Source: Psychrobacter immobilis (GTDB taxonomy: Bacteria > Pseudomonadota > Gammaproteobacteria > Pseudomonadales > Moraxellaceae). Taken from it: DNA of 64,000 bases. A program made the translations under genes and the position numbers. The DNA lies in assembly GCF_904846185.1 (NCBI RefSeq), contig NZ_CAJGZQ010000002.1:1-64000 (forward strand). The letters are read 5' to 3'. Below are positions 19,334 through 28,399 of the stretch, piece after piece. The notes under the pieces were generated by a model. That model worked only from the letters and a program-made list of their open reading frames with translations. It was not told the DNA's origin and did no database searches. Each line of letters opens with the position of its first letter. Position 1 is the stretch's first letter.

Positions 19334-19370
19334 AACAAAAGACAACCCGAGTAAGGGCTGCCTTTTGTTT
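19334..19370 (-). terminator. Probable terminator downstream of trpG
   Basis: Imperfect hairpin AACAAAAGACAACCC / GGGCTGCCTTTTGTT with a six-base loop. On the minus strand the stem ends in a T-rich arm followed by ATTTC, so it can end the trpE-trpG transcript; on the plus strand it is followed by T8. Confidence 0.55.
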
Positions 19371-19516
19371 ATTTTTTTTAGTCTATCATTAAAGCGTTAA
19401 TTAAGTTCGAACACAAGTCAGTTAGACATGAAATTCAATTTATTCGAGTTAGAGGTACGCTTGTCTTTAGCTTATCACCCTTTGGTGTCATATCCCCCAA
19501 ACTTAAGTATCATGAC

Positions 19517-20164
19517 TTACAACTGTAGTAAAAAATTCGTCAGCAAGCGTTTGGCACCTTCCGTCGCAAATGACTCTGGGTGAAACTGCACACCTTGAAT
19601 GGGATAGTCTTTATGCTGTAATCCCATAATCTCCTCACCTGCTAGCGCTGATTCTGCCAAGCTTAAGTCAGCATGAGCGTCATTGGCGACGACAGCTGTG
19701 ACAGCCAAGCAATCTGGTAAGGTGTCTGCTTTTACCATCAATGAGTGGTAGCGCATAATTTCAATCTCTTGTGGCAAGCCTTGATAAACACCCGCGCCAT
19801 CATGGCGAATCGATGAAACCTTACCATGCATCGGCACGCTCGCCCGTACCACATCGCCGCCGAACACATGCGCAATCCCTTGCATACCTAAGCAGACACC
19901 CAATAGCGGCGTCGTCTTACCCATGACTTCGATGACTTCGGCACAAATACCGAAGTAGGCAGGATCGTCAGGAGCGCCAGGGCCCGGTGAAATGATAATG
20001 CGGTCAAGATTCATTGCCTGTACATCTGCTAACGTTATCTCATTATTACGTTTAACCATGACGTTTGCGGCTTTATCGTCGTCCATCGTCTGCAAAATCT
20101 CGCCGATATATTGGTAAAGATTAAAGGTAAACGAGTCGTAGTTATCTATAATTAAAACATTCAT
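19517..20164 (-). CDS. trpG: Anthranilate synthase component II (glutamine amidotransferase)
   Basis: Class I glutamine amidotransferase that supplies ammonia to TrpE for anthranilate formation from chorismate. The 215-residue product has the catalytic Cys91 in LLGVCLGMQG and His195/Glu197 in VQFHPESFATEG, plus the oxyanion strand ISPGPGAPDD. The same subunit type often also serves PabB in folate synthesis, so a dual TrpG/PabA role is possible. It starts 33 bases after trpE on the same strand. trpD and trpC do not follow, so the tryptophan pathway is split in this genome. Confidence 0.92.
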   Translation of the reverse strand: MNVLIIDNYDSFTFNLYQYIGEILQTMDDDKAANVMVKRNNEITLADVQAMNLDRIIISPGPGAPDDPAYFGICAEVIEVMGKTTPLLGVCLGMQGIAHVFGGDVVRASVPMHGKVSSIRHDGAGVYQGLPQEIEIMRYHSLMVKADTLPDCLAVTAVVANDAHADLSLAESALAGEEIMGLQHKDYPIQGVQFHPESFATEGAKRLLTNFLLQL

Positions 20165-20197
20165 TGGTTATCAACTCTTTGGCAAAATATAAGCAAT

Positions 20198-21616
20198 TTA
20201 CGGGTTCATAAAACTGTCTAATACCACTTTCATGGCAGACAATTTACGCTGAATTTCTAGATATTCATCAGCAGGATTGGAGTCATAGACATTGCCGCCA
20301 CAGGTCTGCGCATAAGCGGATTCGCCGTTGATGAATAGGCTGCGAATAGGAATGGCAAAGATACAGTCACCATTAAAGTTAAATGATCCAAGCGCACCAC
20401 CATAAGCACCGCGACCATCTGGTTCTAGCTCATTGATGACTTTAATCGCTTCAACTTTTGGCGCGCCTGACAAAGTACCGGCGGGGAAGTTGCTGGCAAG
20501 GGCGCTAAACATATCTTCATTAGGATGCAAGATTCCGACGATTTCAGACGAGATATGTTGCACATGAGAGAAGCGTTTGATATCCATGAGGCTACGTACT
20601 TTGACGGTGCCAAATTGTGCCACGCGACCGATATCGTTGCGATGCAAATCGACTAGCATATTGTGCTCGGCAATCTCTTTGGCATCGTTGAGCAATGCGC
20701 GAGCAAGCTGTCGGTCTTCGATGACATCGACGCCGCGCTTGGCAGTGCCTGCCAGTGGATAGGTTTCCATCTCACCTTGGCGCAAGCGAAATAGCAGCTC
20801 TGGTGAGGCACCAATGATGCACTGCTGAGCAAATTTCATAAAATACATGTGCGGCGACGGATTGACCGACCGCAATTTTTCATAAATGGGCATTTTATCG
20901 CCGGCAATACGGTATTTGGATTTAAAGCCAACCTCACACTGAAAGATACGCCCTGAGATGATGTCTTCTTTGACTTGCATAACGGCTTTGGCATGCGCTT
21001 CTTGGCTCATTCCGTCACCCAAAAACTCAACCGTCGGCGGCTGATAATGTGGGATTGGTGCATCAAGTAGGGCTTTGATTTGCTCGATGCGGTTTTCTTG
21101 CTGCGCAGTTGGATAATAAAAGTAGAAAATCTCACCGGTCATCTTATCGAGCGTCAAACCATCCAAATATACGCCAAATTTAAACGGTTCAAAGTCATCG
21201 CTCGCTTTAGCATTGAGACTGGGTTCAAAGAAATTGACACTGTCGTAACCCAAATAACCGACAAGACCACCGCTTTGGTCGCGAGCAATGACGTGCTGCG
21301 GCGTAATTTTACGCAGTAGCTCGTAAGGATTATCCGTTTGATAACTGCTAGTCTCAGCGGTTTTATTATCAGTAATCGCGAGGGTTGTACGATCGATGGC
21401 AGCAATGGTCATAACGGGGTCGAAACCAATCGCATGATGACGCGCCATATGTCCATCTTCGCCCAATGATTCAAGTAAATAACAGGTCTCAAAAGCGCGC
21501 TCAATACGTTTGAACAACGCAAAGAAATCAATATCCTGCGTGAGTTTAATGCGCTGTGGTTTACTAGGAATATCAATAGCAGCAGGTTGGTTAGGTTTTG
21601 AATTAGGAGAGGTCAT
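20198..21616 (-). CDS. trpE: Anthranilate synthase component I
   Basis: Chorismate-utilising large subunit, forming anthranilate with TrpG-derived ammonia; first step of tryptophan synthesis. The C-terminal chorismate-binding domain is complete. It has YPLAGTAKRG, AEHNMLVDLHRNDIGRVAQ, SHVQHISSEIVG and NFPAGTLSGAPKVEAIKVI, ending with ETCGGNVYDS-like AQTCGGNVYDSNP. The ATG at 21616 is preferred to the in-frame TTG four codons earlier. PabB is the alternative; the immediate trpG and trpR neighbours favour TrpE. The gap to trpR (about 110 bases) has CTAG-containing sequence but no convincing operator. Confidence 0.88.
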   Translation of the reverse strand: MTSPNSKPNQPAAIDIPSKPQRIKLTQDIDFFALFKRIERAFETCYLLESLGEDGHMARHHAIGFDPVMTIAAIDRTTLAITDNKTAETSSYQTDNPYELLRKITPQHVIARDQSGGLVGYLGYDSVNFFEPSLNAKASDDFEPFKFGVYLDGLTLDKMTGEIFYFYYPTAQQENRIEQIKALLDAPIPHYQPPTVEFLGDGMSQEAHAKAVMQVKEDIISGRIFQCEVGFKSKYRIAGDKMPIYEKLRSVNPSPHMYFMKFAQQCIIGASPELLFRLRQGEMETYPLAGTAKRGVDVIEDRQLARALLNDAKEIAEHNMLVDLHRNDIGRVAQFGTVKVRSLMDIKRFSHVQHISSEIVGILHPNEDMFSALASNFPAGTLSGAPKVEAIKVINELEPDGRGAYGGALGSFNFNGDCIFAIPIRSLFINGESAYAQTCGGNVYDSNPADEYLEIQRKLSAMKVVLDSFMNP

Positions 21617-21728
21617 AACAATATCCAAATTGGTTCAATGATTGATCAAATAAAAAGTAAGACAAATTAAAGTTCTAGTTTCTAATTAATTAAGCGGGCT
21701 TTTCAGCTGTGTCTTTTATGAATGTTTT

Positions 21729-22013
21729 CTATGAGTCATGTCTATGAGTAATTAGTAAGGCACTCACATCGTGAACTTGCATGGCTTTGGCGCCGCGCGA
21801 GACGGTAGCGATACCGACACCTAGCTGCTCGGATATCTCGCGCTGGGTGACACCGCGCTCAAGCAAGTCAAAAATGCGGATACGATTGGCAATTTCCTGC
21901 TGCTCCTTTTCCGTCAATAGCGCACTGAATAGCAGGTCGATAGCGGTGCTGTCATGACAACTGGCTAAATGGCTTAATAAGCTGTGATAAGGGTCTGTGC
22001 TCATAACATTCAT
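21729..22013 (-). CDS. trpR: Trp operon repressor
   Basis: A 94-residue all-helical repressor that binds DNA when loaded with tryptophan. The helix-turn-helix region has GVTQREISEQLGVGIATVSRG, shown here as recognised by the family's QREL...GxGIATxxRG pattern; the upstream LLTEKEQQEIANRIRIFDLL helices correspond to the TrpR dimer core. It lies just upstream of trpE on the same strand. A site resembling the enterobacterial trp operator lies 40 bases before its start, suggesting autoregulation and possibly control of trpE-trpG by readthrough. Confidence 0.9.
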   Translation of the reverse strand: MNVMSTDPYHSLLSHLASCHDSTAIDLLFSALLTEKEQQEIANRIRIFDLLERGVTQREISEQLGVGIATVSRGAKAMQVHDVSALLITHRHDS

Positions 22014-22052
22014 CTTAATGGAAAAGAAAAGGGAAGCTTACTTCGTTTCAGT

Positions 22053-22070
22053 ATTCTAGTACGATAGTAC
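22053..22070 (-). promoter_or_regulatory. trp-operator-like site upstream of trpR
   Basis: Read on the minus strand the site is GTACTATCGTACTAGAAT. It agrees with the E. coli trp operator GTACTAGTTAACTAGTAC at 12 of 18 positions, with the two CTAG/CTAT half-site cores at the correct four-base spacing. It lies about 40 bases before trpR, where the promoter should be. Comparison was by eye. Confidence 0.5.
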
Positions 22071-22163
22071 ATAAAAGGCAAGTAGTCTATGTAGATGTTT
22101 TGCTACTGCTGTTAAATGGGCACTGTGTTTTAGAAGATGATTATTTATATAGGATGGATACTA

Positions 22164-22219
22164 CATTCATAAACATAAAGCCAGTTAATAAAGATTAGCT
22201 GGCTTTATGTTTATGAATG
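22164..22219. repeat. 26-bp stem inverted repeat between allA and trpR
   Basis: Two arms of 26 bases (22164-22189 and 22194-22219) pair at 25 of 26 positions around a four-base loop AAAG. The arms begin CATTCATAAACATAAAGCCAG. No T-tract follows on either strand, so it is not a classical terminator, although it sits 27 bases beyond the allA stop codon and could stabilise or end that transcript. Confidence 0.85.
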
Positions 22220-22245
22220 GTTAACAGCTCGTTTACAGACCCTAA

Positions 22246-22794
22246 TTAAACGGAAGAGTGCTCACTGGCAAGTTCAATTTGCACCTGCCAATCCTCTATA
22301 TCTAGCTCATAACAGTTTTTGCCTTCGCCATTGATACGATCTATCACCAAAAAATCAGAGTCGCGACCGAGGGCAAGTAGCGGATGATGCCAGACATTGG
22401 CATCGTATTGCACACCTTGATGAGATTGGACATAAAACACGGTCAAATCATCCGCAGACTGTGGCGGCGCACCAGCAGGTGCAACGATGACGATATAATC
22501 CTGACCATTCATCGAAAAAAACGCTTGCGTGCCAAACGGATGATATTCCATGACCGATAAGGCAATAGGAAATTCACGTTTTTTAGCGCGGAAGATACTC
22601 ATGCCGACATCGCCGCCGTCAAGTTTGGCTTCAGCGATGGCGTGATGGCGGCAGGCATAGCCTTTATTGATATGGTAGCTATTTTCAGGCGTCTGTGTTT
22701 CCTTGTCATAGGGTTCTATTACGGTGCCGTAGGGCGCAAACTCAGCTTTGGTTAAAGGTCTTGCAACGATCGTAGTCTTCATAAGAGTACTCAT
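22246..22794 (-). CDS. allA: Ureidoglycolate lyase
   Basis: Splits ureidoglycolate into glyoxylate and urea, the last step of the allantoin branch. The 182-residue cupin-like protein shows the family start [49 protein letters not shown] and the VWHHPLLAL motif. Two nearby in-frame ATGs exist; AAGGC six bases before the first supports 22794. It is the last gene of the minus-strand purine cluster, 184 bases after allE. Confidence 0.93.
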   Translation of the reverse strand: MSTLMKTTIVARPLTKAEFAPYGTVIEPYDKETQTPENSYHINKGYACRHHAIAEAKLDGGDVGMSIFRAKKREFPIALSVMEYHPFGTQAFFSMNGQDYIVIVAPAGAPPQSADDLTVFYVQSHQGVQYDANVWHHPLLALGRDSDFLVIDRINGEGKNCYELDIEDWQVQIELASEHSSV

Positions 22795-22978
22795 GACTTT
22801 GCCTTACTTTTGGTGATCACTGTTTATAATTGCTATGAGCCACTTTGCCATAAGCCCGTACGCGAATTAAATCAACATCTGGGAATAAATGACATATTCG
22901 AATGAACGATTATGCCGCTATATTGCTCATCGTTCTGAATGCTTTGTTGTTCTGATTATTCTTGTTATTGCGCAGGGC

Positions 22979-23815
22979 TTATCGTGCTGGGCGAATAAAC
23001 GGCATATGACGATTCACGTCTTTGTATAGTAAGTATCTAAATGGACCGGGTCCGCCAGCGTAACAAGATTGTGGGCAGAATGCGCGTAGCCACATAAAGT
23101 CACCTGCTTCAACTTCTACCCATTCACCGTTTAAGTGATAGACGGCTTTACCTTCTAGGACATACAAACCATGTTCCATCACATGAGTTTCATCAAATGG
23201 AATCACGCCACCTGGTTGGAAAGTCACGATATTCACATGCATGTCGTGACGCATATCAGACTGCTCGGTAAATCTGGTGGTTGCCCATACGCCATCAGTA
23301 CCCGGCATCTCAATCGCTTCAACATCGTGATCGCTGGTTACAAAGGCTTCAGGCACTTCAATACCTTCACAGTGTTGATAAGCTTTACGAATCCAATGGA
23401 ATTTAACGTGCTTGTCGCTATTGTTTTTTAGCGTCCATTTGCAGCCAGGTGGTAAGAATGCATAACCGCCCGCTTCAAGATGATGCGACACGCCTTCAAT
23501 AGTAATATCCATTTCACCTTCTACGATGAATATAACCCCTTCAGCGTTTGCATCTAGTTCAGGCTTTTCTGAGCCGCCATTAGGCTCAACTTCGACGATA
23601 TACTGTGAAAAAGTTTCAGAGAAACCTGAAAGTGGACGTGCAAGTACCCACATGCGCATACCTGTCCAAAACGGCAAATAGCTAATTACAATGTCGGTTA
23701 GTACGCGCTTTGGAATAATTGCATAAGCTTCGGTGAAGATAGCGCGATCAGATAGCAGTTGTGTTTGTGGAGGCAAGCCGCCAGTGGGTGCGTAATATGT
23801 ACTCTTTGTTGACAT
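22979..23815 (-). CDS. allE: (S)-ureidoglycine aminohydrolase
   Basis: Releases ammonia from (S)-ureidoglycine to give (S)-ureidoglycolate, the substrate of AllA. The 278-residue bicupin has two cupin halves. The first holds AEGVIFIVEGEMDITIEG and AGGYAFLPPGCKW; the second has the metal site around FDETHVMEHGLYVLEGKAVYHL and EAGDFMWLRAFCPQ. AAGGAACATCAACA before the ATG supports the start. It lies between puuE and allA on the same strand, consistent with pathway order. Confidence 0.94.
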   Translation of the reverse strand: MSTKSTYYAPTGGLPPQTQLLSDRAIFTEAYAIIPKRVLTDIVISYLPFWTGMRMWVLARPLSGFSETFSQYIVEVEPNGGSEKPELDANAEGVIFIVEGEMDITIEGVSHHLEAGGYAFLPPGCKWTLKNNSDKHVKFHWIRKAYQHCEGIEVPEAFVTSDHDVEAIEMPGTDGVWATTRFTEQSDMRHDMHVNIVTFQPGGVIPFDETHVMEHGLYVLEGKAVYHLNGEWVEVEAGDFMWLRAFCPQSCYAGGPGPFRYLLYKDVNRHMPFIRPAR

Positions 23816-23870
23816 TGTTGATGTTCCTTAGTGGTGTTGTGCCGCAATAAATTTGTGTCTAAACGTATGG

Positions 23871-24851
23871 TTACATCCAGTTCGCAGTGTTATCGGCAGA
23901 GGCTGGATGGTTTTTATACCAGTGTTTGGCAATGTCATCACGGCGGCATACCCACACATCGGGCTTGCTGGTGATATATTGCAAAAACTTTTTGAGGGCA
24001 ACGATGCGACCGGCGCGACCAATGATGCGGCAATGCAAACCGATGGTCAGCATCTTGGGCGTGTGCGCACCTTCTTCGTATAAGGTATCGAAGCTGTCTT
24101 TTAAATATTGATAAAAAGGCTCGGCGTTGGTAAAGCCTGGGCTTGAGGCAAAACGCATGTCATTGGTCTCTAAGGTATAGGGAATGACCAAATGCGGCTT
24201 ACGAGCGATTTTATTACCGTCTTCTACTTTGACATTGAGCCAGTAAGGGAGCTCATCCGCGTAAGAGTCTGAGTCATAAATATAGCCACCTTGTTCGGCG
24301 ACCAACTCACGAGTATTCGGGCTATCTCGTCCCGTGTACCAACCAAGCGGCTGACCGCCGATCATGCTCTCGAATATTTCAGTGGCACGGCGCACATGCT
24401 CGCGCTCGGTCTCGCGGTACATATTTTGATAAGTAATCCAGCGCAGACCGTGACTAGCGATTTCGTGCCCATCTTCTAATACTCGCTCGATAATATGCGG
24501 CGTTTTTTCGGCAGCAGCGGCGCAAGTGAAGGTCGTAATAGGCAAACCGTATTCTTTAAAAGTATCCAATACTCGCCAAACACCCACACGGCTACCATAT
24601 TCAAATGCCGACTCAATCGACTGATGACGATTGTTAAATTCTGGCGTACCCAAGACATCCGATAAAAACCGCTCTGATTGACCGTCACCATGAATCACGC
24701 TATTTTCTGCGCCTTCTTCGATATTGAGGACGAACTGTACAGCGATTTTAGCGCCGCCTGGCCAGTTGGCTTTTGGCGGCGTGTCAGCATAGCCTTTTAA
24801 GTCGCGAGGGTAGGCGTCTTGATTGAAATCGCTGATTATTTTTTTACTCAT
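23871..24851 (-). CDS. puuE: Allantoinase, polysaccharide-deacetylase type
   Basis: Hydrolyses allantoin to allantoate using the metal-independent PuuE fold instead of the classical amidohydrolase AllB. The product of about 326 residues has the NodB-like homology with PITTFTCAAAAEKTP, DGHEIASHGLRW, WYTGRDSPNTREL and the late IGLHCRIIGRAGRI motif. An ATG at 24851 is preferred to a TTG two codons upstream because AGGA is upstream and ATG is canonical. It follows puuD and precedes allE. Chitin or peptidoglycan deacetylation is unlikely given the context and motif variants. Confidence 0.94.
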   Translation of the reverse strand: MSKKIISDFNQDAYPRDLKGYADTPPKANWPGGAKIAVQFVLNIEEGAENSVIHGDGQSERFLSDVLGTPEFNNRHQSIESAFEYGSRVGVWRVLDTFKEYGLPITTFTCAAAAEKTPHIIERVLEDGHEIASHGLRWITYQNMYRETEREHVRRATEIFESMIGGQPLGWYTGRDSPNTRELVAEQGGYIYDSDSYADELPYWLNVKVEDGNKIARKPHLVIPYTLETNDMRFASSPGFTNAEPFYQYLKDSFDTLYEEGAHTPKMLTIGLHCRIIGRAGRIVALKKFLQYITSKPDVWVCRRDDIAKHWYKNHPASADNTANWM

Positions 24852-24948
24852 TGTCAATATATCCTAAATATTTTAAAGCAACTTAAGTCAACTAAAGCAA
24901 AATAAGGCGTAACTTTGGATCTATATAATATTTATCTACGGCCTTTAT

Positions 24949-26274
24949 CTATAATCCCGATGCATAAGCCACCATTTGCTGACGTTCTTCATCAGTCAAT
25001 TTTGTGAGATTACCCAGTGGCATATAGCCCGTTTGTACGGCAGTGACGATTTTTGCTTTATGAGTTTTCATGTCGGTTGGTGTCTGCAAGATGATACCAG
25101 CTGGCGGCGCGGCAAATCCTTGCTGAGTAGGCTGAGCGGCATGGCACGTGCTACAGCGCGTGTGCACGACATCCATAATGGCATCATCAGCAGAAGCAGT
25201 TACTGGCACGACATCGGCAGTGATATTTTCATTTGAGACAGCGTCATTGCTTATACTAGAACCGTCGACTGCGCTATCAGTAGTTGTTGGTGGCACACTA
25301 TTTGGTGTCGCCGTTTCAGCAGCGACTGCAGCATTGACAATAGGTAATGGCTCAATTGGTTCTGGGCGCATCCAAATAATTAATAATACAGTTAAGACAG
25401 CAGGGATGACCAAATAACGCGGCTTATGATTGTCTAAATGCTTTTGGTTAAAATAGTGACGTACAATAGCCGTGATGATACCCACAAATACCAATACCAA
25501 CCAGCCGTGAGCATGAGAGTACATCATCGGATAATGATTGCTAATCATGGTAAAGATCAGCGGTAAGGTAAAATAGTTGTTCATCAGCGAGCGGTTTTTT
25601 GCTTGTAGTGCCAAGTCCGCTACTTCTTTGCCTGGTTTTTCGCCACGCCTCACGCATTCTACCAGCGCTCGTTGAGCGGGCATGATACCAAAGAACACAT
25701 TACCTGCCATTACCGTACCTAAGATAGCACCGATATGAATGAACGAAGCACGGTCACTAAATAGCTGATAAGAACCCCAGCAGGCGATGATTAATAGGAT
25801 AAAAATAATGGTGCTAAAAATGAACGAGTTTTTGCCCAAGTGGCTGCGGACAATCACTTCATAAATGAAATAGCTGCCGAATAAAAATAACAAACTGGTC
25901 GAGATGGCACCGATACTACTACCAAAATCGACTTTGCTGGGATCAATCAAGTAGGCAGTCGCATTGGCATAGTAGACGATAGAGAGCATCGCCATACCCG
26001 TCAGCCAAGTGGTATAAGCTTCCCATTTAAACCAGTGCAGGGTTTTTGGCATCTCTTCGGGCTCAAGCTTGTATTTGGCAATTTCATAAAATCCGCCACC
26101 ATGTACCGCCCATAGGTCGCCTGAAATGCCTTTGTCAGCCTTCCACTGTGGTGGTTTACGTAAACTAAGATCTAGCCAAACAAAGTAAAAAGACGCACCA
26201 ATCCATGCCACGCCAGCGATGACGTGGAACCAGCGAAAAAATAAGTTAAACCAATCGAGATAATAAGCGCCCAT
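24949..26274 (-). CDS. puuD: Membrane-bound urate oxidase PuuD with C-terminal cytochrome c
   Basis: Oxidises urate to 5-hydroxyisourate and passes electrons into the respiratory chain, unlike soluble uricase. The 441-residue protein starts with WFNLFFRWFHVIAGVAWIGA and has about eight membrane segments. A low-complexity Ala/Thr/Val/Asp linker (about 305-360) then leads to a c-type cytochrome domain with the heme motif CSTCH (374-378) and probable axial Met in GYMPLGN (Met418). AAAGGAC upstream supports the start. The cytochrome domain should face the periplasm. First of the puuD-puuE-allE-allA run. Confidence 0.95.
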   Translation of the reverse strand: MGAYYLDWFNLFFRWFHVIAGVAWIGASFYFVWLDLSLRKPPQWKADKGISGDLWAVHGGGFYEIAKYKLEPEEMPKTLHWFKWEAYTTWLTGMAMLSIVYYANATAYLIDPSKVDFGSSIGAISTSLLFLFGSYFIYEVIVRSHLGKNSFIFSTIIFILLIIACWGSYQLFSDRASFIHIGAILGTVMAGNVFFGIMPAQRALVECVRRGEKPGKEVADLALQAKNRSLMNNYFTLPLIFTMISNHYPMMYSHAHGWLVLVFVGIITAIVRHYFNQKHLDNHKPRYLVIPAVLTVLLIIWMRPEPIEPLPIVNAAVAAETATPNSVPPTTTDSAVDGSSISNDAVSNENITADVVPVTASADDAIMDVVHTRCSTCHAAQPTQQGFAAPPAGIILQTPTDMKTHKAKIVTAVQTGYMPLGNLTKLTDEERQQMVAYASGL

Positions 26275-26396
26275 GTTGCAAATGTCCTTTTTACAATTTT
26301 CTTTTGTTCAGCTTTTTTCAATCTTTCGACGCGTTTTGCTATGGCGACGTGCTTTTATGATGTTCTTTTATATGGTGATGCTATATAACTACATAA

Positions 26397-26765
26397 CTAA
26401 GAGCCGCGGTATGTGCTGTAGCCATGTGCGCTGAGCAGTAGTGGTACATGATAGTGGCCGTTATCACTTATCATAAAATCGATGACTACTTGTGGATAAA
26501 AAGCCGTGAGATTTTGTGCATCGAAATAAGACTGCGTATCAAAGGTTAAGGTATAACGACCAACATCTAAGTGATATTCAGCAATATCAATCGTTGGGTC
26601 AAAAGACCAGCTATCTGGTGCCACGCGTCCATCTGCGTTGGTGACGCCATTGGCTAATAGAGATGCCTCGCCAGATGCGCTTACGCGATCTAGCGTCACG
26701 GCAATACCAGCGGCTGGTTTGCCCAAATGGGTATCTAAAATATGCGATGAGAGAGTACCTGACAT
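26397..26765 (-). CDS. uraH: 5-Hydroxyisourate hydrolase
   Basis: Transthyretin-like enzyme that hydrolyses 5-hydroxyisourate to OHCU. The 122-residue product is the usual size. It has the N-terminal LSSHILDTHLGKPAAGIAV, the DGR motif and the diagnostic C-terminal YSTYRGS. No signal peptide is seen, so the enzyme is cytoplasmic. AAAGGAATTATT precedes the ATG. It lies between uraD and puuD on the same strand, matching the order urate to 5-hydroxyisourate to OHCU to allantoin. Confidence 0.96.
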   Translation of the reverse strand: MSGTLSSHILDTHLGKPAAGIAVTLDRVSASGEASLLANGVTNADGRVAPDSWSFDPTIDIAEYHLDVGRYTLTFDTQSYFDAQNLTAFYPQVVIDFMISDNGHYHVPLLLSAHGYSTYRGS

Positions 26766-26807
26766 AATAATTCCTTTTATATAAATGAGTCAGATGGGCT
26801 GAATGCT

Positions 26808-27329
26808 TTAAGCGTCACTCAGCAGTTTCTGTAAACGTAAGCGGGTGATTTTATTTTGCTCAGCCGCCGCATTGACCAGTTCAGTAGCGCGATCATTGGG
26901 CAAGCGTGCTAACAATAAATCGAGCATTTGCTGTGCGCTTTTACCGGTAGCAAATACGATAAAGATAAAGCCAAATTTATCAAGGTAGTCTTGATTGCCT
27001 TGTGCCAAAGCTTCAATCACCTCGTCATTGGCATCATTGGCACCCGACTGCTCATGGGCAGCACTGTCTTGAGTATTGCGGTATTTTTCTTTTAACGAGT
27101 CGACGTTGCCGATTTGTGGATGACCATCAAAAGCCTCTAGTAACTGGGCTTCTGCTGTCTGTGCTTGTGCCCAAGCATCATCACTATGAGCAAGTAATGT
27201 AGATATATCAGCGAAAGGACGTTTTTTTTCTAAAGCCTGCGCCCAATGGGTGCTGGTACAGCAGGTCAATAGATGTGAAATTGCCTCAGCTGTTGAGAGC
27301 TCATTAAACTGCTGTAAAGATAATTTCAC
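26808..27329 (-). CDS. uraD: OHCU decarboxylase
   Basis: Decarboxylates 2-oxo-4-hydroxy-4-carboxy-5-ureidoimidazoline to S-allantoin. The 173-residue helical protein carries the active-site LLEAFDGHPQIGNVDSLKEKY (quoted in part: HPQIGN with the catalytic His) and the FGFIFIVFATGKSAQQML region that is strongly conserved in the family. The start codon is GTG at 27329, preceded by AAAGGA. It is the first gene of the minus-strand purine run and is divergent from the TetR regulator. A RutR-like palindrome lies between them. Confidence 0.95.
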   Translation of the reverse strand: MKLSLQQFNELSTAEAISHLLTCCTSTHWAQALEKKRPFADISTLLAHSDDAWAQAQTAEAQLLEAFDGHPQIGNVDSLKEKYRNTQDSAAHEQSGANDANDEVIEALAQGNQDYLDKFGFIFIVFATGKSAQQMLDLLLARLPNDRATELVNAAAEQNKITRLRLQKLLSDA

Positions 27330-27448
27330 TATGACATCCTTTTCTTTGCTGACAAAAGCAGTGAAGTAGCATCTCTCGATAACATCTCATGCTAAAGTAG
27401 TCTTTATCGAATAATAATTGGTTTACTATGAGCTATTCTGCTTAAACC

Positions 27449-27462
27449 TGACCATTTGGTCA
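27449..27462. promoter_or_regulatory. RutR-like operator between uraD and the TetR regulator
   Basis: Perfect palindrome TGACCATTTGGTCA, preceded by TTAAACC. It agrees with the RutR consensus TTGACCAnnTGGTCAA. It lies in the divergent region, so the regulator probably controls both the purine genes and itself. Confidence 0.8.
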
Positions 27463-27583
27463 ACTACTTTATGCAAATATTTTATTTAGACTGGTGATAT
27501 TTCATAAAAATTAGCATATGAATCCAGTTATTGGCTGGGATATGGCTCTTTATTCATCACAATAATGACAGGTAACATTTATC

Positions 27584-28249
27584 ATGGCTCAACATAACGA
27601 TATAGAACCACAAGCTGCGTCTGACGCGCCTGTACAGCGCAACCAGCAAGATATCCGCGCCCACAACCAAACCGTCATTTTGGCGGCGGCAGAAGAGGAG
27701 TTCGTGCTGCAAGGTTTTCGCGGTGCGACGATGCAAGGTATTGCCGATAGAGCCGAGCTGCCAAAAGCCAACGTGCATTACTACTTTAAGAATAAAAAAA
27801 ATCTGTACCAAGCAGTGCTGCATTCTATTATTCAAGAGTGGAACGATGGCTTGGTCGCTATGAGTGTCGATAGTGACCCTAAAACGGTCATCGAAAAGTT
27901 TGTCCGTACTAAATTGCATCAAGCGTTTGCTCATCCCAATCGCCATAAATTGTTTGCGCTGGAAGTCATCGGCGGTGCCCCGCATCTGCATGAATTTATG
28001 TCGGCGACCATGAAGGCGTGGGCGCTAGACAAGGCACAAGTGATGAAAACTTGGCATGAGCAAGGCAAAATTGGCATCGCTGACCCTTTACAGCTATTGA
28101 TTTTGATTTGGGCAACGACGCAGCGATATGCAGAATTTGAGACAGAAATCGTTGGTTTGATGGAAAAGAGTGAGTACGATCAGCAGGATGAAGCGCGGGC
28201 GGCAGACTTTTTGGTGCCGTTCATTTTGCGAGGCTGCGGTCTTGAGTAA
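27584..28249 (+). CDS. TetR-family regulator, RutR-like
   Basis: A 221-residue TetR repressor. The N-terminal helix-turn-helix runs over about residues 25-70 and contains GFRGATMQGIADRAELPKANVHYYFKNKKN (recognition helix PKANVHYYF, typical of the RutR/YcdC group). The C-terminal ligand domain has the RutR-type WATTQRYAEFETEI pattern. In E. coli RutR responds to uracil or thymine and touches both pyrimidine and purine catabolism. Here the effector is not known, but the location between uraD and an NCS2 permease, and two matching operator palindromes (27449 and 30014), point to control of purine or pyrimidine use. Confidence 0.9.
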   Translation: MAQHNDIEPQAASDAPVQRNQQDIRAHNQTVILAAAEEEFVLQGFRGATMQGIADRAELPKANVHYYFKNKKNLYQAVLHSIIQEWNDGLVAMSVDSDPKTVIEKFVRTKLHQAFAHPNRHKLFALEVIGGAPHLHEFMSATMKAWALDKAQVMKTWHEQGKIGIADPLQLLILIWATTQRYAEFETEIVGLMEKSEYDQQDEARAADFLVPFILRGCGLE

Positions 28250-28286
28250 TGCTTATTTATTATTATTTTACGTCTATAACATGCCA

Positions 28287-28321
28287 TTAATACGAAAGCA
28301 TACTGAATGTTTTCGTATTAA
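28287..28321. terminator. Hairpin between convergent TetR and NCS2 permease genes
   Basis: Arms TTAATACGAAAGCAT and ATGTTTTCGTATTAA pair with one mismatch around a five-base loop. No T-tract follows, so this is a possible bidirectional transcript end, not a clear intrinsic terminator. Confidence 0.45.
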
Positions 28322-28399
28322 GGCGCGCTAAAAGAGTCAATTTTCAGAACTAGAACAGCAATGCTGATTGGTAAAGAGTTTGACTATTCTAACGTACGT

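Noticed and set aside
21629-21728. A second trp operator before trpE
   Set aside because: CTAG-containing sequence is present, but half-site spacing is wrong (three bases rather than four), so it is not listed.
27557-27991. 144-codon minus-strand ORF
   Set aside because: Antisense shadow of the TetR regulator, whose own frame has a clear helix-turn-helix.
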